The notes beneath the pieces were generated by a model. That model was not told the origin of the DNA and ran no database searches. It saw nothing but the letters and a program-made list of their open reading frames with translations. Position numbers and translations under genes: made by a program. A DNA stretch of 64,000 nt from an uncultured Flavobacteriales bacterium (GTDB taxonomy: Bacteria > Bacteroidota > Bacteroidia > Flavobacteriales_D > Crocinitomicaceae), in NCBI GenBank assembly GCA_913046365.1, contig CAJWRM010000001.1:154860-218859 (forward strand). The letters are read 5' to 3'. This document shows positions 1 to 10,100 of this stretch, piece by piece; position 1 is the first letter of the stretch; every line of letters begins with the position of its first letter.

Positions 1-2
1 TT

Positions 3-1073
3 TGGATTGGAACAGATTATGGTTTGGCAAAATTCGAAGATGAAACAAACTGGACAATATATAATTCATCGAATAGCCCACTCTGGAATGATAACATCAG
101 AGCACTTAAAAATGATGGGGACTCCCTCTTGTGGGTTGGTACAATTCAAGGTGGTTTGTTTAAATTCAATGGCGCTGAATGGGAAAATTACACGCCAGAA
201 AACTCAGGGATTGGAGATTTCCTTGTTCGTGGAATCGAAATTGACCTGAACGGTCATATATGGATTGCCACCACCGAAGGCCTCTACATGTATGATCGAA
301 ATACGTGGAACTCTTGGACAAGTGATGATGGCCTACTTTCAAATAATATTTCAACTATTTGTACAGGCCCGAATACAAAATATATCGGTACAATAAATGG
401 AGGTGTTTTATATTTCGATGCATCAAACAATTTCGTAAACCACAATATCATCAGTTCAGGTATACCCGACAATTCAACATTAGATATCGAATTAGATTAT
501 GAAGGAAGACCCTGGTTCATTTCTCCTGCTGCTGGCTTAATTGTAGATCAGGGAAATGGAGGTCCTTGGGAATCCTTTAACGCTACCAATTCAACGATGC
601 CGGCAAATAGTCTTCTTTGTCTAACTCATGGAGCACAAGGAGAAATATATATTGGTTCTGAAACCAATGGATTAATTACTAAAACAGAGGACGAATACCT
701 CCAATTAACCTCAGAGAATTCAAATTTAACCGATAACCATATTCTATGCATAATAAAAGGAAATAACCAAGATTTATGGGTAGGAACATTTAACGGGGGT
801 GTCTGTAAAATAAGCAATACCATGAGCCATTTATTTGAGCAGGATAATTTTCAGATAACCCCAAATATAATTAAGCGAGGGCAGCACCTTAATTTCTCGC
901 GAAATATCAAGGCCCAATATGAAATTTATAATCTCCAAGGAAAAAGAATTCAGCAAGGAGACTTAATAGACCAGAATTATTTGGAGATATCAGCTTCTGC
1001 AGGTCCAGGTGTTGTGTTTTTAAAAATAAATCGAAACGGTATTTTAAAGATTGAAAAAGTACTTATACGCTAA
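3..1073 (+). CDS. Two-component-regulator-propeller-like repeat protein with T9SS-type C-terminal sorting domain (5' truncated by window edge)
   Basis: Frame open from base 3 (WIGTDYGLAKFED...), repeated LWVGT..GGLFKFNG / IWIATTEGLYMYD propeller motifs; C-term YEIYNLQGKRIQQG...GVVFLKINRNG..KIEKVLIR resembles a T9SS type A sorting domain. Confidence 0.8.
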   Translation, partial: WIGTDYGLAKFEDETNWTIYNSSNSPLWNDNIRALKNDGDSLLWVGTIQGGLFKFNGAEWENYTPENSGIGDFLVRGIEIDLNGHIWIATTEGLYMYDRNTWNSWTSDDGLLSNNISTICTGPNTKYIGTINGGVLYFDASNNFVNHNIISSGIPDNSTLDIELDYEGRPWFISPAAGLIVDQGNGGPWESFNATNSTMPANSLLCLTHGAQGEIYIGSETNGLITKTEDEYLQLTSENSNLTDNHILCIIKGNNQDLWVGTFNGGVCKISNTMSHLFEQDNFQITPNIIKRGQHLNFSRNIKAQYEIYNLQGKRIQQGDLIDQNYLEISASAGPGVVFLKINRNGILKIEKVLIR

Positions 1074-1077
1074 GGGC

Positions 1078-2121
1078 TTAGCCCCTTAAAAAACCTTTAT
1101 ACTTTTCAAAAAGCAAATCTACCGCCCTTCCGGGTGAAAGTTTTCCTTTGGTAAGCTCAGTTTCTAAATGAGTCAGGTATTTCTTTAATTCAGGATCTTG
1201 ATCAAATTCATTTAGCATCAAATCAGTTAAGTTTTCTCTTAAAAAACGTGCATTTTGTTGTCTCCGATTTTGAATATAAAAGCCATTGCTGATAATGGAA
1301 TTAAAATAGCTTTGAACTGAATCCCATGTCATATCCAAGCCTATTCCATCAAGGCTGCTTGTGGTCAAAACATTAGTTGTCCAATTACTTTCTTTGGAAG
1401 GAAATAAATGTACTGCATTGGCATAGGCTCTTGCGGCCAACTTAGACGCTTTTTCATTGCCTGAATCCGCCTTTGTAATTAAGATGGTATCGGCAAGCTC
1501 CATGATTCCTCTTTTCATACCCTGCAACTCATCTCCTGCACCCGCCAAAAGAAGCAGAACAAAATAATCTACCATACTATGTACCATTGTTTCGGATTGC
1601 CCTACTCCAACCGTCTCTATAAAAATAACATCAAAGCCCGCCGTTTCACATAACAACATAGCATCTCTTGAGTTGCGCGCTACGCCACCCAAATTACCTG
1701 CAGCGGCAGTTGGACGAATGAAAGCATTTTCTTCTTGAGAAAGTGTATTCATCCTTGTTTTATCGCCAAGAATACTCCCGCCAGTAACATTTGAGGAAGG
1801 ATCAACAGCGAGGACAGCTAGCTTATGACCAGCATCCAATATTTGTGATCCAAAAGCTTCAATAAAAGTACTCTTTCCTACACCTGGAACACCAGTAATG
1901 CCTATTCTCCAAGACTTAGATTTTTCCCGGGAACAAAGCTCTATAAGCTTACTGCTTTCTATTCTAGCCTTTGGATGCGTACTTTCAATTAGTGTGATCG
2001 CAGAACTCAATGCCTGCTTATCTCCTTTAAGGAGCAGCGGGTATAACTCATCGGCCTTGAAAGATTCTAGTCTTTTCTTTCTAGATGAAATCCACTGATC
2101 AATTTTTTTATTTGAAGACAT
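1078..2121 (-). CDS. meaB: Methylmalonyl-CoA mutase-associated GTPase MeaB/ArgK
   Basis: GITGVPGVGKSTFIEAFG P-loop, LAVDPSSNVTGGSILGDKTRM, FIRPTAAAGNLGGVA, ETVGVGQSE motifs. Confidence 0.95.
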   Translation of the reverse strand: MSSNKKIDQWISSRKKRLESFKADELYPLLLKGDKQALSSAITLIESTHPKARIESSKLIELCSREKSKSWRIGITGVPGVGKSTFIEAFGSQILDAGHKLAVLAVDPSSNVTGGSILGDKTRMNTLSQEENAFIRPTAAAGNLGGVARNSRDAMLLCETAGFDVIFIETVGVGQSETMVHSMVDYFVLLLLAGAGDELQGMKRGIMELADTILITKADSGNEKASKLAARAYANAVHLFPSKESNWTTNVLTTSSLDGIGLDMTWDSVQSYFNSIISNGFYIQNRRQQNARFLRENLTDLMLNEFDQDPELKKYLTHLETELTKGKLSPGRAVDLLFEKYKGFLRG

Positions 2122-2162
2122 AAGTTGAAATCTATTCCCTAAGCTATTGATTTTACGATAGC

Positions 2163-3281
2163 TTACTGCTCTACTAATTTAGTATAAATATCCTCATACA
2201 TTGGTAGTACTTTCTCAATAGTAAAAGCTTCTGCTTGTTTCAAAGCATTACTTCTAAAGGTTTCTAAATGTTCGTCTGATAGCATATGAATTAAGTTTTT
2301 TGACATGTCGTTCACATCGCCAACATCTGATAAAAAACCAGAGAACTCATGCTTATTCACCTCTGGTATTCCACCAGAATTACTTGATACGACAGGGACT
2401 CCCATAGACATTGCCTCCAATGCTGCCAAGCCAAAACTTTCTGTTTGTGAGGGTAATAAAAAGGCATCAGAGATTGCAAGTACATCAGAGGTATCTCTAA
2501 TTTTTCCTAGAAAAAGAATATGTTCGCATAATGAAAGCTCTCTACACAACAGCTCACAGCTATATCTTTCAGGTCCATCCCCAACAAATAATAGTTTAGC
2601 AGGGACTGTTTTAATAGCTTCAGCAAAAACCCGAATGACATCCTCCACCCTTTTCACTTTTCTAAAATTGGAGATATGGCTCACTATTTTTTCACCTTGC
2701 GTAGCGTATAAGCTTCTATTTATTTTGCTATCACTTCGTTTTTTGTCCAACGAAATAAAATTCGGAACTACTGTGATTTCATTTTGAACATTAAAATGTT
2801 TCAACGTATCTTCCTTTAAACTTTTAGAAACAGCCGTAACCGCATCAGATTCATTAATACAAAATGTAATTACTGGCTCAAAAGAAGGATCTCGACCGAC
2901 CAAAGTAATATCAGTCCCATGAAGGGTCGTTACATATGGTATTGAAATCCCTTGTGTTTTTAGGATTTGTTTGGCCATGTATGCAGCAGAAGCATGAGGA
3001 ATGGCATAATGAACATGTATCAGATCAAGGTTTTCATATTTTACTACATCGACCATTTTACTTGCTAGCTCCGTTTCATAGGGCTGAAAATCAAACAAGG
3101 GATAATCCGAAACAGAAACCTCATGATAGAATACGTTTTTTGTAAATCCACCAAGGCGCACGGGTTGAGAGTAGGTAATAAAATGAATCTCATGTCCCTT
3201 GTTCGCCAAAGCTTTTCCTAACTCCGTTGCCACAACTCCACTCCCACCAAATGTTGGGTACAATACAATTCCGATTTTCAT
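2163..3281 (-). CDS. bshA: N-acetyl-alpha-D-glucosaminyl L-malate synthase (bacillithiol biosynthesis glycosyltransferase)
   Basis: MKIGIVLYPTFGGSGVVATELGKALA..GHEIHFITYSQPVRL and GT4 motif ESFGLAALEAMSMGVPVVSSNSGGIPEV. Confidence 0.93.
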   Translation of the reverse strand: MKIGIVLYPTFGGSGVVATELGKALANKGHEIHFITYSQPVRLGGFTKNVFYHEVSVSDYPLFDFQPYETELASKMVDVVKYENLDLIHVHYAIPHASAAYMAKQILKTQGISIPYVTTLHGTDITLVGRDPSFEPVITFCINESDAVTAVSKSLKEDTLKHFNVQNEITVVPNFISLDKKRSDSKINRSLYATQGEKIVSHISNFRKVKRVEDVIRVFAEAIKTVPAKLLFVGDGPERYSCELLCRELSLCEHILFLGKIRDTSDVLAISDAFLLPSQTESFGLAALEAMSMGVPVVSSNSGGIPEVNKHEFSGFLSDVGDVNDMSKNLIHMLSDEHLETFRSNALKQAEAFTIEKVLPMYEDIYTKLVEQ

Positions 3282-3282
3282 T

Positions 3283-3879
3283 TTATTTCTCTTTTTTTAA
3301 TCCGATAGGGAAAAAGAAGTTGATTCTGTATATTATTGGAAGAATACGTTGTGTTCCTCCCTCAGCATTCTTAATTCTGATTGCATAGTTGGGGCGAAAT
3401 GGACTATTTTCAGCATTGACTACATCATAAAAAATACCCAAGTTAATCCTTACCTTATTATATAATTTTGAGAAGCCACCACCTATAAAAAGAGTTGCTA
3501 TCCATGGTTTAAATTCACCTCCAGTTTGGCTAAAGTTGAAAGGTGTTTTAAGTAATTCAAATTCGACACCTCCAAATAATGCATCCTTGTAACGTGCATG
3601 CGCAAAAAAACCTCCACCGTAAATACTTGCACTAGAAGGAATATCAGTTGCCAGACCGTTATATAAATAATTCCAAGTTCGATGATATCTAAACGAGGGC
3701 CCAACAGCGAAGTTCTCATTTAAAATGGCTGCATACTTAAAGCCTGCTCCCATAGTTCCTCCGTTAGATCCTGCACGGGCGGCAAATATTTCCACACCTA
3801 TTTCAGATCCGTCAAACTCAGTTTGGGCATGCGCTGAAAACAAGCATAAAACAAAAATTAGTTGAAAAAAATTCTTCAT
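3283..3879 (-). CDS. Hypothetical outer-membrane/periplasmic protein with signal peptide
   Basis: N-terminal signal peptide MKNFFQLIFVLCLFSAHAQ; alternating beta-barrel-like C-terminal half. Confidence 0.6.
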   Translation of the reverse strand: MKNFFQLIFVLCLFSAHAQTEFDGSEIGVEIFAARAGSNGGTMGAGFKYAAILNENFAVGPSFRYHRTWNYLYNGLATDIPSSASIYGGGFFAHARYKDALFGGVEFELLKTPFNFSQTGGEFKPWIATLFIGGGFSKLYNKVRINLGIFYDVVNAENSPFRPNYAIRIKNAEGGTQRILPIIYRINFFFPIGLKKEK

Positions 3880-3917
3880 TGTTAAATAGTTTTTACAAAG
3901 ATACGATGTTTTGGGCC

Positions 3918-3945
3918 TTTGGAATTATAACCCTTATTATCTTTG
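3918..3945 (+). promoter_or_regulatory. Bacteroidota-type sigma-A promoter for folD
   Basis: TTTG (3918-3921), 16-bp spacer, TATCTTTG (3938-3945), 13 bp upstream of the folD ATG. Confidence 0.6.
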
Positions 3946-3958
3946 TTAAAAATACACT

Positions 3959-4837
3959 ATGCAGCGCTTAAACGGAAAAGAAACCGCAAAACAAATTAGA
4001 ACTGAACTAAAAGATAAAGTTTCTTTAAGAAAAGAAATGGGTCAGAAAACACCACATTTGGCTGCTGTTTTGGTAGGAAATGACGGCGGTTCCTTGTCTT
4101 ATGTTACCGCAAAAGTTGAAGCATGCGAGGAAATTGGGTTTGAAAGTACCTTAATTCGATTTGAAGATACCATATCAGAAGATACTCTATTGGCGAAGGT
4201 TCGTGAACTTAATGATGACGAGACTATAGATGGCTTCATCGTTCAGCTGCCCCTGCCTAATCACATCAATGAAACGAAAATAACCGATACCATCAGTCCA
4301 AATAAAGATGTTGATGGCTTCCACCCTATGAATTTGGGAAATATGATGCTAAACCTGCCGGGTTTTCTTCCTGCGACACCTGCAGGGATAATGGAACTGA
4401 TGCGCCGCTACGACATTGAAACCTCAGGGAAGCACTGTGTCATCATTGGCAGAAGTAATATTGTTGGCACACCGCTAAGTATGATGCTCAGTAGAAATTC
4501 CAACCCAGGTAATTGCACAGTCACACTGGCGCACTCGAGAACAAGGAATCTAAAAGATATCTGCCTCCAGGCTGATATATTAATTGCTGCTATTGGTAAA
4601 CCTAATTTTGTCTCTGCAGATATGGTGAAAGATAATGCAGTCATTATCGACGTGGGCACTACACGCGTAGAGGATGCGACTAGAGAGAGAGGTTGGCGAC
4701 TTGTCGGAGATGTGAATTTCAGAGAGGTTTCGCCCAAAGCAAGCTTTATCACACCTGTTCCAGGAGGTGTTGGACCCATGACCATAGCATCTTTAATGAT
4801 GAATACCCTAAAAGCGATGGAGCTAAATGGAAAATAA
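3959..4837 (+). CDS. folD: Bifunctional methylenetetrahydrofolate dehydrogenase/cyclohydrolase
   Basis: GFIVQLPLPNHI, PNKDVDGFHPMNLG, PATPAGIMELMRRY, GRSNIVGTPLSMML, TPVPGGVGPMTIASLMMNT. Confidence 0.97.
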   Translation: MQRLNGKETAKQIRTELKDKVSLRKEMGQKTPHLAAVLVGNDGGSLSYVTAKVEACEEIGFESTLIRFEDTISEDTLLAKVRELNDDETIDGFIVQLPLPNHINETKITDTISPNKDVDGFHPMNLGNMMLNLPGFLPATPAGIMELMRRYDIETSGKHCVIIGRSNIVGTPLSMMLSRNSNPGNCTVTLAHSRTRNLKDICLQADILIAAIGKPNFVSADMVKDNAVIIDVGTTRVEDATRERGWRLVGDVNFREVSPKASFITPVPGGVGPMTIASLMMNTLKAMELNGK

Positions 4838-5042
4838 CACGACCTTTAAAATCAATGGTGAATACATTGAACTACTTGCACTTCTAAAAGCGCTTGGTAT
4901 TGCACAAACGGGAGGTCATGCAAAAATGATTGTTGATTCGGAGGAAGTAATTCGGAATGGTGAAATAGAGCTAAGACGCAGAGCGAAATGCGTGAAAGAC
5001 GATCTCATTGTAGTTGGTAACCAAAAAATACAACTCACTTAG
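4827..5042 (+). CDS. Small S4-domain RNA-binding protein (YbcJ-like)
   Basis: 71 aa; LLKALGIAQTGGHAKMIVDSEEVIRNGEIELRRRAKCVKDDLI S4-like core; overlaps folD 3' end. Confidence 0.8.
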   Translation: MENNTTFKINGEYIELLALLKALGIAQTGGHAKMIVDSEEVIRNGEIELRRRAKCVKDDLIVVGNQKIQLT

Positions 5043-5079
5043 GAACACTGAAGTTCATTGCATATAACTATAAAGCAGA

Positions 5080-5979
5080 TTAATTGATTTGCTCTGGTTG
5101 TCGGGAAGATTCTGTTGCCTGATAGATTCTTAAAACCAAAAGACCAAAAGTAACACTGGAAATAATCAATGCAATATTAGTCAGTCCGTCAGTTGCAAAC
5201 GACAATCTAATCAAGATGGTACAGATTACAAAACCAGTATTTCGTATCAGCTGACTGTATCGTTCTGTGTACTGAAAGGACAGAAGCAATATGAAAACAT
5301 CAGCCAAAATCAAAATGGTAAAAAATTCATTGTAGAATATTGAATTCAAATGAAAGGACGAGGTAATTGACGCTCCAGAAAACTGTGTCTCAAGCCATGC
5401 TATTAGAGTGTATAAGCTCGTAAAAACCAAGACAGGGAGTAAAATTAAACTTATTGCACGTTTAGAATTCACAAAACGTTGGAGACGGTCAGATAGTTTT
5501 CCCTTGACAAGCTTTTCACGACTTTTATTGAATAAGTAAATGAGGAAAAATAAAATTAAAATTCCTATTAAATCATAAATAAGCTGAAGGTTTTCAGGTG
5601 CTGTAGACCATGAGGCCATTAAGTCGATGTGTGGTATCTCTCCGAAAATTCGCCTAATTACAATCAATGATATAATTTCAAATTGCTTCGAAACAGATGT
5701 TGTAAAAGAACGGGGAAGGAAGTGAATTAGAAGATAAATCTCATAAATCAAAATAATAGAAAATGGTGTATAAATTGCCGAAATGGGGTCTGCGAGAAGA
5801 ATATTGTCCATTCTAGAATGGAAAATATCATAGTTCTTACCTAAGATGAGTAAAAGGTGAATTATAAATCCAACAACTGAAACATTGATCGTAATACGCT
5901 CAATTGTTTTTCGATTGTTTTCAGAAAAAACGCGAAAAAATAATTTTTCCACCCGAGGCTGCCATCCCTTTTGTTCCAT
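5080..5979 (-). CDS. Multi-pass integral membrane protein, function unknown
   Basis: Several hydrophobic segments; track start at 5997 is GTG, ATG at 5979 (MEQKGWQPRVEKLFF) preferred. Confidence 0.6.
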   Translation of the reverse strand: MEQKGWQPRVEKLFFRVFSENNRKTIERITINVSVVGFIIHLLLILGKNYDIFHSRMDNILLADPISAIYTPFSIILIYEIYLLIHFLPRSFTTSVSKQFEIISLIVIRRIFGEIPHIDLMASWSTAPENLQLIYDLIGILILFFLIYLFNKSREKLVKGKLSDRLQRFVNSKRAISLILLPVLVFTSLYTLIAWLETQFSGASITSSFHLNSIFYNEFFTILILADVFILLLSFQYTERYSQLIRNTGFVICTILIRLSFATDGLTNIALIISSVTFGLLVLRIYQATESSRQPEQIN

Positions 5980-6050
5980 GATTGGTAAACAACTCACAAG
6001 TATAAATGTTGTGATTGAGATGTATTATCCAGAAGAATTTGAGCCTATCT

Positions 6051-7130
6051 TTACTTCAGATATCTGAAATCTTGGCCAGCTTTGATGGACTTTACGGTTT
6101 CCAAAATCATACGAATACTATTTTCTACATCGTCTTTGTGAACCATTTCAACTGTTGTATGCATATACCGTAATGGTAAAGATATTAGTGCACTTGTAAC
6201 ACCATCATTCGAATAGGCAAATGCGTCTGTATCTGTTCCTGTTGAACGAGAAACAACAGCCCTTTGGAAAGGTATTTTATTTTTCTCTGCCGTTTTGAAT
6301 ATTTGCTTTAAGAAGTTGTTTTGTACCGCTGGTCCATATGTTAGGACAGGACCCTCACCTGATTTCAAATCTCCGTTTTCAATTTTACTCACCATTGGCG
6401 TATTGGTATCATGGCAGACGTCTGTCACCAAAGCAACATCAGGCTTAATACGCTCAGCAATCATTTGGGCTCCGCGCAATCCGATTTCTTCTTGTACAGA
6501 ATTAACAACGTACAATGTAAATGGCAATTTGGTCTTTGATTCTTTTAGTAAACGAGCTACTTCGGCAATCATAAAACCACCCATCCTATTGTCTAAAGCA
6601 CGTCCTACATATTTATTTTTATTCAGAATCATGAATTCGTCTTCGAAGGTGGCAACACAACCAACATGAATCCCTAAAGCCTCAACCTCATCCTTAGTAG
6701 TACAACCACAATCTAAAAAGATGTTCTTCATACTCGGGGTTTCTTCTTTACCCTTTCTCATGTGTATGGCTGGCCACCCAAATACGGCCTTCACAGGGCC
6801 TTTTTCAGTATGAATATTTACCCGCTTTGAAGGCGCTATCATATGATCCGATCCACCATTGCGCATCAAATAAATAAAACCATCCTTGGTAATGTAATGT
6901 ACAAACCATGATATTTCATCTGCATGCGCCTCAATAACAACTTTATATTTCTTTCCCGGATTTATGATTCCAGCAACACTACCATAATTATCAGTTATAT
7001 ATTCATCCACGTAAGGTTTCATATATTCCAACCAAAGCTTTTGGCCTTCAGATTCAAATCCTGTAGGACTTGGATTGTTTAAATATTTCTCGAGAAAATT
7101 TTCTGATTTCTTTGTAATTATCTTTTTCAT
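6051..7130 (-). CDS. M42 family metallopeptidase / glutamyl aminopeptidase-like
   Basis: VVIEAHADEISWFV, GRALDNRMGGFMIAEV, VQEEIGLRGAQM, DVCHDTNTP metal-binding motifs. Confidence 0.93.
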   Translation of the reverse strand: MKKIITKKSENFLEKYLNNPSPTGFESEGQKLWLEYMKPYVDEYITDNYGSVAGIINPGKKYKVVIEAHADEISWFVHYITKDGFIYLMRNGGSDHMIAPSKRVNIHTEKGPVKAVFGWPAIHMRKGKEETPSMKNIFLDCGCTTKDEVEALGIHVGCVATFEDEFMILNKNKYVGRALDNRMGGFMIAEVARLLKESKTKLPFTLYVVNSVQEEIGLRGAQMIAERIKPDVALVTDVCHDTNTPMVSKIENGDLKSGEGPVLTYGPAVQNNFLKQIFKTAEKNKIPFQRAVVSRSTGTDTDAFAYSNDGVTSALISLPLRYMHTTVEMVHKDDVENSIRMILETVKSIKAGQDFRYLK

Positions 7131-7131
7131 T

Positions 7132-10100
7132 CTACCTCATTAAAGTTACGTTTCCTTTCACTATTGATGTCAATCCACCGACACAAGTAACATCTAGATA
7201 AAAATCATAGACATCAGGTTGTAACAACTGATTTCTAAACATCCCATCCCAACCAACAGAAACATCATTGGATTCAAATACCATCTCTCCCCAACGATTG
7301 AAAACTCTAAATATTACTTTTTCAATATATAATCCACGAACATACAAAACATCATTATAATTATCACCATTTGGTGAAAAAGCGTTTGGCACAAATACAT
7401 AAGGATCCTCACAGATAATCTCATAGACTTTTATTTCAACAGTGTCATCACGTGTACATATTCCATCTGAAACGGACAGCGTATAAATAATATCTTCATT
7501 AATAACAGCATTTGTTTGTTGATTTGTCGGAGCACTTAGACCATCTACAGGGCTCCATTGATAAAATGGCAAACCAGAAGGCGAACCAAATAGTGTGACG
7601 GTGGCACCTTCAGGCACAGCGTATTCTGAGGAACTTGCAATCACCAAAGTAGAATCAATATCAGTCACATTAATAAATATAGAATCTTCCACAATACAGT
7701 TTTCTGGGGATGTTGCAGTGACATAAACATACTGAGATGTTAAAGGTTGTACCTGAATCAATTCTTGATTATCCGAGGTGATAATAGAATCAGGTTGCCA
7801 AACATAGTTAAAACCAATTGCCGGTGTTAAATTCTCCACAGCAACCTCTGAAAAATCATAGAGACAGATAGAATCCTCAGCAATAAGTGCAATTTCTGGA
7901 TTAATGAATTCTACAAAAACACTGTCAACAAGCGAACACTCAGAATTACCCAGCTGGATATAGTAGGTACCAGAGGCTGAAACAACAATTGAAGAATCAC
8001 CTGATGGGTTAATTAAATCTGAAAAATCCGGACTAGAAGACCATTCATAGGTTGAGGCCGTTCCATTTGAATTTGCCGAAAGTACAACATTTCCCTCACA
8101 CAAAGAAACAGAGTCCAAACCCGAAACTGTAATATTAGGCAGTATGGTTATTGTAGCAAAAGTAGTATCCGATGCAGGACATAATGAATCGAATATATAT
8201 AGGCTCACTGTATAAATACCTGGCGCTGTATATAGGATTTCTGGATCAAAGTTGACAGAATCAACTTCTCCATTTCCAAAATCCCAAAGAAAATAATCAG
8301 TCTGAATGGACTCATTAAAGAAAGAAGCGCTCAAAGGAGCACAGCCTACAGAATCTAGAATGCTAAATTGAGCCTCCGGTGAGGCGTCAAATAATACCTG
8401 TACGGTGTCTTCTGCGGAGCAGAAGCCATTATCAGCCATAATATAATATGTCCCATCTGCAGAAACAGTAACTGTAGAATCTGAGGGGCTATTTAATGGA
8501 TTAGTAAAATCAGCATTAGCAGACCAAATAAATTGATTGGCAGTACCCAGTGAATTAGCAACCAAGTCAAATGGCACATTGTCACAGACGCTCATTTGAT
8601 TGGGAACATCAAGCAAAACAGAATCAACCACAATAACGGTAATTTGAGCAGTATCTGTTAGTTGACATACACTATCTGTAACAAAAAGATTAACCTCATA
8701 TATTCCTGCCTCTGTATATGTAATTACTGGATTAAATGTTGTTGAGTCTAGTGCGCCATCTCCAAAATCCCATAAGTACGTATCGCTGTCTGAAGAAATA
8801 TTTTCAAAGTTTACTGTAAAATCATTACAGCCAGTTGTTTGATCAACCGTAAAGTCAGCTACGGGTAAAATACCTGAATCAAACTTAAAAATAAGGTTGT
8901 TACAATTCGTACTATTATTGCTTGCTGACCAAGCACCTGGAGTTGTTGGAAAATCACTATTACCACCGCAGCCGCCACAAACAGACTGATAGACAATACC
9001 ATTTTTATCAAAGCGAGAAGTTCCTCCATCGACATGCTCTCGAGCAACAGTACCTCCCAAGTAAGAACCGTAGAGAATATCAGAAAAATCAGCAAACATG
9101 ACCATTAAATAAAAATCAAACCCATTTGGGGGGTCTGACTGAAAGGCATCTGGTGTTATAGGCATTCCAGTTAAAGGTGTGGCCTGAAGTAAATCAGCTC
9201 CCCAAGCGGAGACGTATATATTCCCGCAATTATCCACTAAAAATGCTGTAGGTGAAATATGAATATTGGGATCTCCATTTCCAAAACGAGTCGAAGCAAT
9301 ATTCGTTGTTAAATTGGAATCCAATTTCATTATAAAATTACTACTTGCACCATTTGAAAATGCTGCGTTATTGACTGGGAATGTACCTCCAACGGATTGT
9401 CCCAAAAGAAAAATACTATTCACCCGGTCAATTTCCACAAAGAAAACCTGGTCGTACTGACCCATACCGATATAACTCGCATTCGTAATTGAGGTACCTG
9501 AAGGAGGAGTCTTTACGACAAAACCATCTGTTTCACCACCTCCATACGTATTTTGATACCCTAGACCCATGCCAGGTAAATTAGAAGATTTAGTACCTCC
9601 AGCGAAGATAAGATTGTCTGATTCATCTACCTTTACAGAGTAACAAGCATCATTTTCAGTTCCACCATAATAGGTGGAAAACAAGAGCTGAGAGAAATCA
9701 GCAGAAAGCTTGAAAACAGTACCATCTTGTGCACCTCCATTTGAATTCTGAATGGCATTAACTACTGGGAAATCAATAGAATGTGTGCATGAAGCAACAA
9801 TTACATTATTTGCATCATCCAGCATAATTTCGCCTCTAAAATTATCCCCATAATTACTCGTCAATTCCGAAAAAGCACCAAAATTCGCAGCATTATAGTT
9901 TACCCCATCATTACCAGAACCTCCGACATAAGTTGAACCCATCAAACTTGTACCATCGGCACTAAGCTTTGACACATATAAATCAATGCCGAATGCGGAA
10001 TGATTGACACCTGTACTTCCAAAGTTATAGCCTACATCACCTCCATTATGAATAGTATTATAGGCACCGGGGCTAACGGGAAAATCAGGACTAGATGTCG

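Noticed and set aside
2305-2787. 160-aa plus-strand ORF antisense to bshA
   Set aside because: Entirely inside a well-supported bshA coding frame; Ser/Thr-rich low-complexity translation typical of antisense shadow ORFs
4408-4785. 125-aa minus-strand ORF antisense to folD
   Set aside because: Overlaps the conserved folD C-terminal half; no motifs
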